The notes: generated by a model from the letters alone, not told the origin. DNA of 64,000 bases from Serratia liquefaciens (GCA_012719855.1 JAAXZN010000004.1:1-64000), one strand, 5' to 3'. Positions 44,658 to 54,232 are shown, counted from the first letter of the stretch. Numbers and translations: made by a program.

Positions 44658-45313
44658 TGCTGACTTTTACCGATTGGGACATTGTACGCAACCTGCTGCT
44701 GGCCGCGCGCTGGACGCTGTTGCTGTCGCTGACGGCGTTCTTTGGCGGCACGCTGGTGACGCTGCCGCTGCTATTGCTGCGCCTGAGCAAGCGCCGGTGG
44801 GCGCTGCGTTTTGTCCGCTGTTATGCCGAACTGTTTCAAGGCACGCCCCTGCTGATGCAGCTGTTTCTGGCCTTCTTTGGGCTGGCGCTGTTCGGCATTG
44901 ATGTCAGCCCCTGGACCGCTGCGGCACTGGCGCTGACGTTATTTACCAGCGCTTTTCTGGTGGATATCTGGTCTGGCAGCATCGCTGCCTTGCCCAAAGG
45001 CCAATGGGAAGCGTCGCGCTGTCTTGGGCTGAACTTTAGCCAGACCCTGGTACGGGTGGTGGTGCCGCAGGCGGTTCACATTGCCATTGCGCCGACCGTC
45101 GGGTTTTCAGTTCAGGTGATCAAGGGCACCGCGTTGGCGTCGATCATTGGTTTTGTCGAGCTGACCAAGGCAGGCACCATGCTAAACAACGTCACTTATC
45201 AACCCTTTAAAGTGTTCGGCCTGGTCGCGTTGGGCTATTTCCTGATGTGTTATCCGCTGTCGCGCTACAGCCATTACCTGGAGAGGAAGTTCCATGCCGC
45301 TCATCACAATTAA
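44657..45313 (+). CDS. ABC transporter permease (HisM/GlnP type), subunit 2
   Basis: A 218-residue permease with the EAA-loop motif ALPKGQWEASRCLGL. The start ATG shares its A with the TGA of the previous gene. Its 3' end overlaps the ATPase gene by 20 bases. Confidence 0.87.
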   Translation: MLTFTDWDIVRNLLLAARWTLLLSLTAFFGGTLVTLPLLLLRLSKRRWALRFVRCYAELFQGTPLLMQLFLAFFGLALFGIDVSPWTAAALALTLFTSAFLVDIWSGSIAALPKGQWEASRCLGLNFSQTLVRVVVPQAVHIAIAPTVGFSVQVIKGTALASIIGFVELTKAGTMLNNVTYQPFKVFGLVALGYFLMCYPLSRYSHYLERKFHAAHHN

Positions 45314-46037
45314 TCAGGTTCAGAAATATTACGGTCAGAACCACGTGCTGAAGGGCGTGGATCTGGATATCGATATGGGCCAGGTGATTTCGATTATTGG
45401 CCGTAGCGGATCGGGCAAGAGCACCCTGTTGCGCTGTATCAACGGGCTCGAAGGTTACCAGGAAGGCAGCATCAAACTGGGCGGCATGACCATCACCGAC
45501 CGTGATTCGCAGGCGCGTGAGATCAGTCGCTCCATTGGCATGGTGTTCCAGAACTTCAATCTCTTTCCCCATATGACCGCGTTGGAAAACGTGATGTTGG
45601 CACCGCGTCGGGTATTGAAGAAAAGCCCGGCGGAATGCCGCGAACTGGCGGAAGAGATGTTGAACAAGGTTGGGCTGGGTGAGCGGATGCATTATTCCCC
45701 GGCTAACCTTTCCGGAGGGCAGCAGCAACGGGTGGCGATTGCCCGGGCGCTGGCGATGAACCCGAAGGTGTTGCTGTGCGACGAGATCACCTCGGCGCTG
45801 GATCCTGAGCTGGTGGGCGAGGTGCTGAAAGTCCTGGAGCAGTTGGCCAAAGAGGGTATGACGCTGATTCTGGTGACCCATGAAATGAACTTTGCCCGTG
45901 AGGTCGGTGACCGGGTGGTGTTTATGCACCAGGGCAAAGTGTGGGAGCAAGGCGACAGCCGCACGCTGTTCGCTAACCCGCAAACGCAGGAATTGAAACA
46001 GTTTATTGCTTCAGTTCGCGGCCTGTCTGAGGCGTGA
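45294..46037 (+). CDS. ABC transporter ATPase of the hpx importer
   Basis: A 247-residue ATPase with Walker A GRSGSGKST, signature LSGGQQQR and Walker B VLLCDEIT, then the switch His in LVTHEM. It energises the importer formed by the three preceding genes. It belongs to the GlnQ/HisP polar amino acid group. Confidence 0.92.
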   Translation: MPLITINQVQKYYGQNHVLKGVDLDIDMGQVISIIGRSGSGKSTLLRCINGLEGYQEGSIKLGGMTITDRDSQAREISRSIGMVFQNFNLFPHMTALENVMLAPRRVLKKSPAECRELAEEMLNKVGLGERMHYSPANLSGGQQQRVAIARALAMNPKVLLCDEITSALDPELVGEVLKVLEQLAKEGMTLILVTHEMNFAREVGDRVVFMHQGKVWEQGDSRTLFANPQTQELKQFIASVRGLSEA

Positions 46038-46093
46038 CACGCCATGGGCCGCGAGCTGAGTTTACTGAGTTATTAAGCTGGTAAGGAATTAAC

Positions 46094-47335
46094 ATGTTAG
46101 ATATTACCCAGTTCGATCAGATTAACCCACCAGCCCGTCTGCTGATGGGGCCAGGGCCGATCAACGCCGATCCGCGCGTGTTGCGTGCCATGTCTAGCCA
46201 GTTGATTGGGCAGTATGATCCGGCGATGACCGGCTACATGAATCAGGTTATGGAGCTGTATCGCGCGCTGTTTCGTACCGAAAACCGCTGGACGATGCTG
46301 ATCGACGGCACCTCCCGTTCGGGCATCGAAGCGATGCTGGTCTCCGCCATCCGCCCCGGCGACAAAGTGCTGGTGCCGGTGTTTGGCCGCTTTGGCCATT
46401 TGCTGTGTGAAATTGCCCGCCGCTGTCGTGCCGAAGTGCACACCATCGAGGCACCGTGGGGGGAAGTGTTCAGGGCCGATCAGATTGAAGATGCGATCAA
46501 GAAGGTACGTCCGCGTCTGCTGTTGACGGTGCAGGGAGACACTTCAACCACCATGCTGCAGCCGCTGGATCAACTGGGGGATATCTGCCGCCGCCACGGC
46601 GTATTGTTCTATACCGATGCGACCGCATCCTTCGCCGGTAACCCGCTGGAAACCGATGCCTGGGGGCTGGACGCGGTATCCGCAGGCCTGCAGAAATGCC
46701 TGGGTGGCCCGTCTGGCAGTTCACCTGTCACCCTAAGCCCGCAGTTCGAAGAGATTGTGCGCCGCCGCAAGTGCGTGGAGCAGGGGATCCGTACTGCCGA
46801 TCATGCCGACGGTGACGATGAGATGATCTACTCCAACTATTTTGATCTCGGCATGATCATGGATTACTGGGGCCCCGAGCGTCTGAATCACCATACCGAA
46901 GCCACCAGCATGTTGTTCGCCGCGCGCGAATGCGCACGGGTGATCCTGGAAGAGGGGCTGGACAACACAATAGCTCGCCACAATCTGCATGGTGCGGCGA
47001 TGCTGGCCGGCATTCAGGGCATGGGGCTTGAGGTGTTCGGCGATCTCGAAAACCGCATGAACAACGTGTTGGGGGTGGTGATCCCGCCGCAGGTGCATGG
47101 CGAACAGGTTCGTCAGATGATGCTCAACGATTTCGCCATTGAGATCGGCACTTCGTTCGGTCCGTTGCAGGGCAAGATTTGGCGCATCGGCACCATGGGT
47201 TACAACGCGCGTAAAGACTGTGTGCTGCAAACCCTGACCGCGCTGGAAGCGGTGCTGAACCGTCTGGGCTTCGCCAGCAAGCAGGGGGAAGCGCTGCAGG
47301 CAGCCTGGAACACCTACGACGATGGGAGCCGGTGA
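46094..47335 (+). CDS. hpxJ: HpxJ, ureidoglycine-glyoxylate aminotransferase
   Basis: A 413-residue class V aminotransferase of the AGXT/PucG group, PLP Lys201 in GLQKCLGGPSGSSP. It moves the amino group of S-ureidoglycine to glyoxylate, giving oxalurate and glycine (known for HpxJ). It links allantoate hydrolysis (HpxK) to the oxalurate genes hpxWXYZ. It ends in a TGATG overlap with hpxK. Confidence 0.9.
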   Translation: MLDITQFDQINPPARLLMGPGPINADPRVLRAMSSQLIGQYDPAMTGYMNQVMELYRALFRTENRWTMLIDGTSRSGIEAMLVSAIRPGDKVLVPVFGRFGHLLCEIARRCRAEVHTIEAPWGEVFRADQIEDAIKKVRPRLLLTVQGDTSTTMLQPLDQLGDICRRHGVLFYTDATASFAGNPLETDAWGLDAVSAGLQKCLGGPSGSSPVTLSPQFEEIVRRRKCVEQGIRTADHADGDDEMIYSNYFDLGMIMDYWGPERLNHHTEATSMLFAARECARVILEEGLDNTIARHNLHGAAMLAGIQGMGLEVFGDLENRMNNVLGVVIPPQVHGEQVRQMMLNDFAIEIGTSFGPLQGKIWRIGTMGYNARKDCVLQTLTALEAVLNRLGFASKQGEALQAAWNTYDDGSR

Positions 47336-48609
47336 TGGCAGTGCGGTTAACCGCCCAGGAGGCGGAACAGGCGGCCGCACGGGTGATGGCTCGTTGCGAT
47401 GCGCTGGCGGCGATCAGCGCCACGCCGGGCCAACTGACGCGGGTTTATCTGTCGCCGGAGCATCGGTGCGCCAACGCGTTGGTGGGCGATTGGATGCGCA
47501 GTGTCGGTATGCGGGTCTGGCAGGACGCCGTTGGCAATGTTTGTGGCCGCTATGAAGGTCAAACGCCAGATGCGCCCGCGCTGCTGCTCGGTTCGCATTT
47601 GGATACGGTGCGTAATGCGGGCCGTTATGATGGCATGCTCGGCGTCTTGACCGCGCTGGAGGTGGTGGCGCATTTGCATCAGCAGCGGCGGCGCCTGCCG
47701 GTGGCGGTCGAAGTGATTGGCTTTGCCGATGAAGAAGGGACGCGCTTTAGCGTCGCCCTGCTGGGCAGCCGAGGCATTACCGGCCAGTGGCCGGCCGACT
47801 GGTTGGATCGCACCGATGCCGAGGGTATCAGCGTGGCGCAGGCGTTGCGCGAGTTTGGCCTGGATCCGGCGGCGGTGGTTGAGGCGCGGCGAGCGCCAGG
47901 TGATATCTGCGCCTATCTGGAATTGCACATTGAACAGGGGCCCTGCCTGGAAGCCGCCGATCTGGCTCTGGGCGTGGTGACGGCGATTAACGGCGCGCGT
48001 CGACTCCATTGCACCTTTAGCGGCGAGGCGGGCCATGCAGGCACGGTGCCGATGGGGCAACGCAAAGACGCCTTGGCGGCCGCGGCGGAGTGGATGGTGG
48101 CGGTTGAAGCGATAACCCGCACCCGCGATGAACATTTGGTGGCGACTGTCGGCTGTATCGAAAGCCTTCCGGGGGCGGTCAACGTCATTCCCGGTGAGGT
48201 GAAACTGTCGCTGGACGTTCGCGGTCCGCAAGATGGCCCGCTGGCAGCGTTGCTTGCACAACTGTTGGAGCGGGCGCAGGAAATTTGTGCTCGTCGCGGA
48301 TTAGGGTTTGCCAGCGAGGAGTTTTATCGCATAAATGCAACGGAATGTGATGCAAATTTGCAGCAACGTTGGCAGCAGAGCGTGGAGGCGGTGCAGGGTC
48401 GCAGCATGGCTTTGCCCAGCGGTGCCGGGCATGACGCGATTGCCGTGGCGGCGTGCTGGCCGGTGGGTATGCTGTTTGTCCGTTGCGATCGCGGCATCAG
48501 CCATCATCCGGCCGAAGCCGTAAGCCAGGCTGATGTGGCGCTGGCTATTCAAGCCTACTGCCAGACCGTGGCCAGTTGGGAGAGTCCCGATGAATCTGCA
48601 GCAGTTTAA
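47335..48609 (+). CDS. hpxK: HpxK, allantoate amidohydrolase
   Basis: A 424-residue M20-type amidohydrolase of the AllC/HyuC family. Metal-binding signatures are SHLDTV, GRYDGMLG and ADEEGTRF, then LELHIEQGP. It hydrolyses allantoate to S-ureidoglycine, CO2 and ammonia. The ATG at 47335 has GGGAG seven bases before it; a GTG one codon earlier is the alternative. Confidence 0.9.
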   Translation: MAVRLTAQEAEQAAARVMARCDALAAISATPGQLTRVYLSPEHRCANALVGDWMRSVGMRVWQDAVGNVCGRYEGQTPDAPALLLGSHLDTVRNAGRYDGMLGVLTALEVVAHLHQQRRRLPVAVEVIGFADEEGTRFSVALLGSRGITGQWPADWLDRTDAEGISVAQALREFGLDPAAVVEARRAPGDICAYLELHIEQGPCLEAADLALGVVTAINGARRLHCTFSGEAGHAGTVPMGQRKDALAAAAEWMVAVEAITRTRDEHLVATVGCIESLPGAVNVIPGEVKLSLDVRGPQDGPLAALLAQLLERAQEICARRGLGFASEEFYRINATECDANLQQRWQQSVEAVQGRSMALPSGAGHDAIAVAACWPVGMLFVRCDRGISHHPAEAVSQADVALAIQAYCQTVASWESPDESAAV

Positions 48610-49090
48610 TCAGTTGCCCGTGGCGGAAGCCGAGCGTTTGCTGCGGCCCTGCGTGAACATTGCAACCTGGATAGCCTCCGTGATTGCGGCCCGGCCGTTC
48701 AGCAGCAGCGATGCCGCGTTGGCGGTGGCCTGGCAGGCGGCGCAGCGTTGGCGACCTGAAGAGGTCAGCCAGGCATTGGCGCAGCACCCGCGCATTGGCG
48801 AACGTGCCGCAGGCCAGGGGCAAGAGGCGCAGTTCTCCAAGCGTGAACAGTCGGCGGTCAATGCCCGGGATCCGGAATTGGCTCAGGCGCTGCTGGTGGG
48901 TAACCGGCGTTATGAACAGCAGTTTGGTCAGGTGTTTTTGATCCGTGCCGCCGGTCGAGATGGGCGAGCCATTCTGAGTGAGCTGGAACGACGCTTGAAC
49001 AACGACGTGGAGCAGGAACGGCAGGAAACCGCCGAACAGCTGCGCGAAATCGTGATGCTGCGTTTTAAGGAGTTACTGAGCGATGAGTAA
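48590..49090 (+). CDS. OHCU decarboxylase (UraD/HpxQ)
   Basis: A 166-residue 2-oxo-4-hydroxy-4-carboxy-5-ureidoimidazoline decarboxylase. HPRIGE and the C-terminal helical NRRYEQQFGQVFLIRAAGRD (part) are typical. It forms S-allantoin from OHCU. The start at 48590 overlaps the hpxK end by 20 bases, with GGGAGAG before it; a longer frame from 48533 is unlikely. Klebsiella calls the equivalent gene hpxQ, located in another cluster. Confidence 0.9.
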   Translation: MNLQQFNQLPVAEAERLLRPCVNIATWIASVIAARPFSSSDAALAVAWQAAQRWRPEEVSQALAQHPRIGERAAGQGQEAQFSKREQSAVNARDPELAQALLVGNRRYEQQFGQVFLIRAAGRDGRAILSELERRLNNDVEQERQETAEQLREIVMLRFKELLSDE

Positions 49091-49418
49091 TATCAGCACC
49101 CATATTTTGGATACTTCCCTGGGGAAACCGGCGGCAAAGGTGCGAGTCTGGCTGGAACGGGAACAGCAGGGGCAATGGCGGGCGATAGCCGAAAGCACCA
49201 CCGATGCCGATGGCCGCGCCCGTGAACTAACGCCGAATGAGCTGCCCGCGGGGCATTACCGCCTGCATGCCGACGTGGGCAGTTACTTTACCGCTGGTCA
49301 GCGCGAAACGCTGTACGCCACGGCGATCATCGATTTTGTCATCAAGGATGCGGCGCAGCATTACCATTTACCGCTGCTCATCAGCCCGTATTCCTATTCA
49401 ACCTACCGGGGCAGCTAA
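49083..49418 (+). CDS. 5-hydroxyisourate hydrolase (UraH/HpxT)
   Basis: A 111-residue transthyretin-like HIU hydrolase with the N-terminal ILDTSLGKPA, the central THILD-linked His and the C-terminal signature SYSTYRGS. It converts 5-hydroxyisourate to OHCU, the step before UraD. Eight-base overlap with the decarboxylase gene. The N-terminal sequence lacks a signal peptide, so it is cytoplasmic. Confidence 0.94.
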   Translation: MSNISTHILDTSLGKPAAKVRVWLEREQQGQWRAIAESTTDADGRARELTPNELPAGHYRLHADVGSYFTAGQRETLYATAIIDFVIKDAAQHYHLPLLISPYSYSTYRGS

Positions 49419-49455
49419 ACGCCCTTAGCGGTTAACCCGCATTGACGAGGTATCT

Positions 49456-50808
49456 ATGGCTCTGTCTCAGGATAAGGGCGCGGCTTCGTGCTGCCCGGAA
49501 GATGAAAAACTGCCGCTGGCAAAAACCTTCGCCTACGGCCTGCAACATATTCTGACCATGTATGGCGGCATCATTGCGCCACCGTTGATCATAGGTTCGG
49601 CTGCGGGATTAGGCGCGGCGCAAATTGGCATGCTGGTGACGGCAGCGCTGTTTGTCAGCGGTTTGGCGACGTTATTGCAAACGCTTGGTGCACCGGGTTT
49701 CGGCTCTCGTTTGCCGTTGGTGCAGGGCGTTTCCTTTGCGGGGGTCGCGACCATGGTGACCATAGTCACTGGCGACGGCGGGTTGCCTGCGGTGTTTGGT
49801 GCGGTGATCGCGGCTTCGTTGATTGGGTTACTGATTGCGCCGTTTTTCTCGCAGATCATTCGCTATTTTCCGCCGGTAGTGACCGGCACCGTGGTCACGG
49901 TGATTGGGCTGTCGCTGATGCCGGTGGCGGTGCGCTGGGCGATGGGCGGCAACGCCAGGGCGGCAGATTGGGGATCAACCGGGAATATTGGCCTGGCGGC
50001 TTTTACGCTTGCGGTTATTTTGTTGCTGAACAAGGTGGGTTCCCCGGCGTTAAAACGGTTATCGGTGCTGCTGGCGATGGCGGTCGGCTGTGTGGTGGCC
50101 GCGTGGGTGGGCAAGCTGAACTTTGCCGCCGTAGGCCACGGGCCCTGGCTGGCATTCCCTGCGCCCTTTGCCTACGGTTGGCCAACCTTCGAGCTGAGCG
50201 CGGTGCTATCCATGCTGTTGATCGTGCTGGTATTACTCACGGAAACCACCGCCGGGCTGATGGCCGTCGGCGAGATTGTCGGTTCGCCGGTGAATGCGCG
50301 CCGTATCGCCAATGGGCTGCGTGCCGATATGTTGTCCAGCGCACTGTCGCCGGTATTCAACTCGTTTCCGCAAAGCTCGTTTGCCCAGAATATCGGGCTG
50401 GTGGCGATCACCGGCGTGAAGAGCCGCTTTGTGGTCAGCGCCGGCGGGGCGATTCTGGTGCTGCTGGGGTTGATGCCGGTTCTGGGACGGCTGGTGGCCT
50501 GCATTCCGCTGCCGGTTCTGGGCGGCGCGGGTGTGGTGCTGTTCGGCTCGGTGGCCGCCAGCGGCATCCGCACTCTGGCGAAGGTCGAGTACAAGGACAA
50601 CATGAATCTGGTGGTGGTGGCGACGGCAATTGCCTTTGGCATGATCCCGATCGTGATGCCGACCTTCTACGATCAGTTCCCGAACTGGGTGCGCACTTTG
50701 CTGCATTCAGGCATCAGTGCCTCGTGCCTGGTGGCGCTGTTGCTGAACCTGTTGTTTAACCGCATTGGAGGGACAGAAGAAAAAGCGGCGGAAGAAGAGC
50801 TTTCATGA
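49456..50808 (+). CDS. NCS2-family xanthine/urate permease
   Basis: A 450-residue nucleobase:cation symporter-2 with 12-14 hydrophobic segments. QHILTMYGGIIAPPLI (N-terminus) and NSFPQSSFAQNIGLVAITGVKSR (part) are NCS2 signatures. Location after HIU hydrolase points to urate or xanthine uptake (inference; compare HpxP/UacT). Last gene of the operon started at 43188, separated by 37 bases. Confidence 0.88.
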   Translation: MALSQDKGAASCCPEDEKLPLAKTFAYGLQHILTMYGGIIAPPLIIGSAAGLGAAQIGMLVTAALFVSGLATLLQTLGAPGFGSRLPLVQGVSFAGVATMVTIVTGDGGLPAVFGAVIAASLIGLLIAPFFSQIIRYFPPVVTGTVVTVIGLSLMPVAVRWAMGGNARAADWGSTGNIGLAAFTLAVILLLNKVGSPALKRLSVLLAMAVGCVVAAWVGKLNFAAVGHGPWLAFPAPFAYGWPTFELSAVLSMLLIVLVLLTETTAGLMAVGEIVGSPVNARRIANGLRADMLSSALSPVFNSFPQSSFAQNIGLVAITGVKSRFVVSAGGAILVLLGLMPVLGRLVACIPLPVLGGAGVVLFGSVAASGIRTLAKVEYKDNMNLVVVATAIAFGMIPIVMPTFYDQFPNWVRTLLHSGISASCLVALLLNLLFNRIGGTEEKAAEEELS

Positions 50809-50814
50809 AACAAC

Positions 50815-50840
50815 GGGCGCGGTGTACCGGTACCGCGCCC
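50815..50840. terminator. inverted repeat between convergent permease and yafV genes
   Basis: GGGCGCGGT (50815-50823) pairs with ACCGCGCCC (50832-50840) over an 8-nt loop. It fills the 39-bp gap between the two stops. The plus-strand tail has no T run and the minus-strand tail only a weak one. Confidence 0.55.
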
Positions 50841-50847
50841 GGAATGC

Positions 50848-51621
50848 TTAATCGTGGCGCAGAAAACTGTCGGCATCTCGCCAGGCCGGGAAGGCGCTGC
50901 GATAGCTTTGCAGGGTTTCCAGCGACAGTTCCGCGTCCAGCCGTGCGGCAATACCGGGCTCCGCCTGCGCCAGCGTTTCGCCCTGTGGGCTGAGGATCAG
51001 GCTGTCACCGCTGTAGTTCAGACCGTTGCCGTCTTCGCCGACGCGGTTGCAACCGGCCACATAGACCTGATTCTCAATGGCGCGTGCCGCCAGCAGCGTT
51101 TGCCAGTGTTTGCTGCGTGGTGCCGGCCAATTGGCGACGTACAGCGCCAGATCGTAATCCTGCTGGTAGCGAGACCAGACCGGAAAACGCAGGTCGTAGC
51201 AGATTTGCGGCAGGATGCGCCAGCCGCGCCATTCGAAGATTTCACGCCGTTTGCCTGCCTGATAGTGCAGGTGTTCACCCGCCATGCGAAACAGGTGGCG
51301 CTTATCGTAGGCATGTACCCGGCCGTTGGGCTCCACCAGCAGGAAACGGTTAACCGCGCCCTCGGCGGTTTTCAGCGCCACGCTGCCGCCAATCAGCGCG
51401 TTACTTTTGTTCGCCCAGCCGTGCAGCCAGTCAATCACCTGCTGTTCCGGCAGCGCACTTTCCCCGGCATCCATAGCAAAACCGGTAGTAAACATCTCCG
51501 GCAATACGATCAGATCGCGGCTGCTCAAGGGGGCCAGCAAGGCGTCAAAATGTTGCAGATTGGCTTGGCCATCGCGCCACACCAGGGGTTGCTGCAACAG
51601 GGTAATTTTTAAAGTCGACAT
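50848..51621 (-). CDS. yafV: YafV, omega-amidase (nitrilase family)
   Basis: A 257-residue nitrilase-fold enzyme with the Glu-Lys-Cys triad in LPEMFTTG (Glu42), YDKRHLF and ICYDLRFP. It hydrolyses 2-oxoglutaramate, and in methionine salvage it removes the transamination by-product of glutamine. The gene overlaps the end of mtnE by 13 bases, so the two are translated from one transcript. Confidence 0.9.
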   Translation of the reverse strand: MSTLKITLLQQPLVWRDGQANLQHFDALLAPLSSRDLIVLPEMFTTGFAMDAGESALPEQQVIDWLHGWANKSNALIGGSVALKTAEGAVNRFLLVEPNGRVHAYDKRHLFRMAGEHLHYQAGKRREIFEWRGWRILPQICYDLRFPVWSRYQQDYDLALYVANWPAPRSKHWQTLLAARAIENQVYVAGCNRVGEDGNGLNYSGDSLILSPQGETLAQAEPGIAARLDAELSLETLQSYRSAFPAWRDADSFLRHD

Positions 51622-52769
51622 AACCGCTCCGCAGCTGCATCCAGCGTGGCATCCTGTTTAGCGAAGCACAGCCGGATCAATTTATGAGGGAAAGGATCGG
51701 CACAGAAGACCGACAGCGGGATCGCCGCCACGCCTACGTGCTCGGTTAACCAATGGCAAAATGCCACGTCGTCCAGATCCGAGACGGCGCTGTAATCCGC
51801 CAGTAAGAAGTATGTCCCTTCGCAGGGTAAAATTTCCAGTCGGCTATTGGACAGCGCCTGCACGAAACGGTCGCGCTTGGTGCGGTAAAACGCTGAGAGC
51901 TGCTGCCAGTGTTCCGGCTCGCTGCGCAGCATATCGGCCAGCGCCAACTGTGCCGGGGTGTTAACCGAGAAGGTCAGGTACTGATGTACCTTGCGCACTT
52001 CCGCACTCAGCGCTGCCGGCGCGACGCAATAACCCACTTTCCAGCCGGTCATGTGGAAGGTTTTACCGAAAGATGACACCGCAATGGCGCGTTGGCGCAG
52101 CTGCGGGTGGGCCAGCACGCTGGCATGCCCCCCTTTGGCGAAACAAATGTGCTCGTAGACTTCATCGCTGAGCACATAGATTTCACGATCGCTGATGGCA
52201 TGCCACAGCTGCTGCATATCTTCGGCCTGCCAGGCGGTGGCGGAAGGGTTGTGCGGCGTATTGAGGATCACCAGGCGGGTGCGGGGCGACAATAATTCTT
52301 CGAACTGTCGCCAATCGACGCTAAAGGTCGGTGGCTGCAGAGCAATGCGTTTCAGCGTACCGCCGGACAAGGTGACCGCCGGCGCATAGCTGTCATAGCT
52401 GGGATCGAAGCAAATCACTTCATCACCGGGACGCACCAGCGCGCTGATGGCGGCGAACAGCGCTTCGGTAGCCCCCGCCGTGACGGTAACCTCGGTGGTC
52501 GCATCCGGCAGCCAGCCATACAGCGCCGCCGTTTTCTCGGCGATGGCTTCGCGCAGGGGCGCGACGCCGGTCATCGGTGCATATTGGTTTGCGCCCTGGC
52601 TGACATGCCAGGTCAGACGCTCTTTCAGGTAGTCCGGGCCATCGAAATCGGGGAAGCCTTGCGACAGGTTGATCGCCTGATGCTGCGCTGCCAGCGCGCT
52701 CATCTGAGAGAAAATGGTGGTGCCCAGAGCGGGCAGTTTGCTTTCGGGAATCAATGCTGAAGTGCTCAT
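51609..52769 (-). CDS. mtnE: MtnE-type methionine aminotransferase (YbdL-like)
   Basis: A 386-residue class I aminotransferase with PLP Lys in SSFGKTFHMTGWK and the substrate Arg in KLIRLCFAK. It resembles YbdL, which prefers methionine and aromatic amino acids. Divergent from mtnBCD across MetJ boxes, it would convert KMTB to methionine, the last step of salvage. I favour MtnE by context; YbdL naming is the alternative. Confidence 0.85.
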   Translation of the reverse strand: MSTSALIPESKLPALGTTIFSQMSALAAQHQAINLSQGFPDFDGPDYLKERLTWHVSQGANQYAPMTGVAPLREAIAEKTAALYGWLPDATTEVTVTAGATEALFAAISALVRPGDEVICFDPSYDSYAPAVTLSGGTLKRIALQPPTFSVDWRQFEELLSPRTRLVILNTPHNPSATAWQAEDMQQLWHAISDREIYVLSDEVYEHICFAKGGHASVLAHPQLRQRAIAVSSFGKTFHMTGWKVGYCVAPAALSAEVRKVHQYLTFSVNTPAQLALADMLRSEPEHWQQLSAFYRTKRDRFVQALSNSRLEILPCEGTYFLLADYSAVSDLDDVAFCHWLTEHVGVAAIPLSVFCADPFPHKLIRLCFAKQDATLDAAAERLCRL

Positions 52770-52835
52770 AGCAGGCTAATACTCCTGGCGCTTATGTTGC
52801 CGTCAATATAACACGATGTTAGTATTTGGCAATCA

Positions 52836-52859
52836 AGACGCTTAGATGGCTAAATGAAG
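52836..52859. promoter_or_regulatory. MetJ box array between mtnE and mtnB
   Basis: Consecutive 8-bp units AGACGCTT, AGATGGCT and AAATGAAG (52836-52859) fit AGACGTCT at 6, 6 and about 4 positions. The tandem 8-bp phasing in a divergent mtn promoter region supports MetJ repression. No SAM riboswitch-like leader was seen. Confidence 0.6.
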
Positions 52860-52931
52860 AAAAAATCTAATCATTAATCAAATCATTCTAAGCTTCACCT
52901 GCTGGACGACCTTACTGACCGGGAAACGATA

Positions 52932-53546
52932 ATGACCGAAAATCCGCAACTTACAGCGCTGTTGTCTACCTGTCACTGGATTGGCGAAAAGGGCTGGTGC
53001 CCGGCGACCGGCGGCAACATGTCGCTGCGTCTTGATGACCGGCACTGTCTGGTGACCGAATCCGGCAAGGATAAAGGCAGCCTGAGCGAATCGGATTTCC
53101 TGCTGGTGGAAACGGCCACCAACCATGTGCCGAGCGGCCGCACGCCCTCGGCGGAAACCGGCCTGCATACCCTGATTTACCGGCTGTATCCGCAGATTGG
53201 CGCGGTGTTGCATACGCATTCGGTGAATGCGACAGTGTTGTCACGCGTTGAATCCAGTGAGCGTTTGGTGCTGCAGGGTTATGAGATGCAAAAATCTCTC
53301 GCCGGGCAGAGCTCTCATCTGGATACCGTAGCGATCCCCATTTTCGACAACGATCAGGACATCCCGCGCTTGGCCGCGCGCGTCGCGGCCTATGCCGAAG
53401 TGACGCCATTGCAGTACGGTTTTCTGGTGCGGGGTCACGGCCTGTATTGCTGGGGCCGCCAGGTTGCGGAGGCTCGTCGTCACCTTGAAGGGCTGGAATT
53501 CCTGTTCCAGTGCGAACTGCAACGCCGTTTACTGGAGGCAAAATGA
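52932..53546 (+). CDS. mtnB: MtnB, methylthioribulose-1-phosphate dehydratase
   Basis: A 204-residue class II aldolase-fold enzyme with zinc-binding HTHS ([11 protein letters not shown]) and GHGLYCWG. It dehydrates methylthioribulose-1-phosphate to the diketo substrate of MtnC. First gene of mtnBCD; ends in ATGA with mtnC. Confidence 0.95.
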   Translation: MTENPQLTALLSTCHWIGEKGWCPATGGNMSLRLDDRHCLVTESGKDKGSLSESDFLLVETATNHVPSGRTPSAETGLHTLIYRLYPQIGAVLHTHSVNATVLSRVESSERLVLQGYEMQKSLAGQSSHLDTVAIPIFDNDQDIPRLAARVAAYAEVTPLQYGFLVRGHGLYCWGRQVAEARRHLEGLEFLFQCELQRRLLEAK

Positions 53547-54232
53547 TCCGCGCCATCGTCACTGACATTGAAGGTACCACCAGCGATATCCGCTTTGTTC
53601 ATCAGGTGCTGTTTCCCTATGCGCGTGAACGTTTGGCAACGTTTATCCGTCAGCACCAGGCAGAGGCTGAGGTGGCTGCGCCGCTGGCTGCCTTGCGGCG
53701 TGAGATTGACCAACCGCAGGCGGATATTGAGCAACTTATTGCCGCGCTCTACCGTTTTATGGACGAAGATCGCAAATCCACTGCGCTGAAGGCACTGCAA
53801 GGCATCATCTGGCGCAGTGGCTACCACAACGGTGATTTCCGCGGGCATTTATACCCTGAAGTGGCTGGGCAGCTGAGCGCCTGGCAGCAGCAGGGGCTGA
53901 AGCTATACGTCTACTCTTCCGGCTCGGTGGAAGCGCAGAAACTGCTGTTCGGCAACAGTGATGCCGGCGATCTGCAGCCATTGTTCAGCGGGTATTTCGA
54001 TACCCACGTCGGGGCCAAGCGTGACACCGCCTCGTACCGCAATATTGCCAATGAAATCGGTATCGCCGCCAACGAGCTACTGTTCCTTTCTGATATTCAC
54101 CAAGAGCTGGACGCCGCGCGAGCCGCCGGTTGGCACACCTGTCAGCTGATCCGCGACGACGCCGATGCGCAGAGCCGGCACCCGCAGGTTAACCGTTTTG
54201 ATCAGATCGATTTAGGGGAGTTTGCCTCATGA
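53543..54232 (+). CDS. mtnC: MtnC, enolase-phosphatase
   Basis: A 229-residue HAD-family enzyme with the nucleophile motif TDIEGTT (Asp8), [10 protein letters not shown] and [10 protein letters not shown]. It enolises and dephosphorylates diketomethylthiopentyl phosphate to acireductone. The frame extends back to 53510, but ATG 53543 overlaps the mtnB stop. Ends in a four-base overlap with mtnD. Confidence 0.95.
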   Translation: MIRAIVTDIEGTTSDIRFVHQVLFPYARERLATFIRQHQAEAEVAAPLAALRREIDQPQADIEQLIAALYRFMDEDRKSTALKALQGIIWRSGYHNGDFRGHLYPEVAGQLSAWQQQGLKLYVYSSGSVEAQKLLFGNSDAGDLQPLFSGYFDTHVGAKRDTASYRNIANEIGIAANELLFLSDIHQELDAARAAGWHTCQLIRDDADAQSRHPQVNRFDQIDLGEFAS

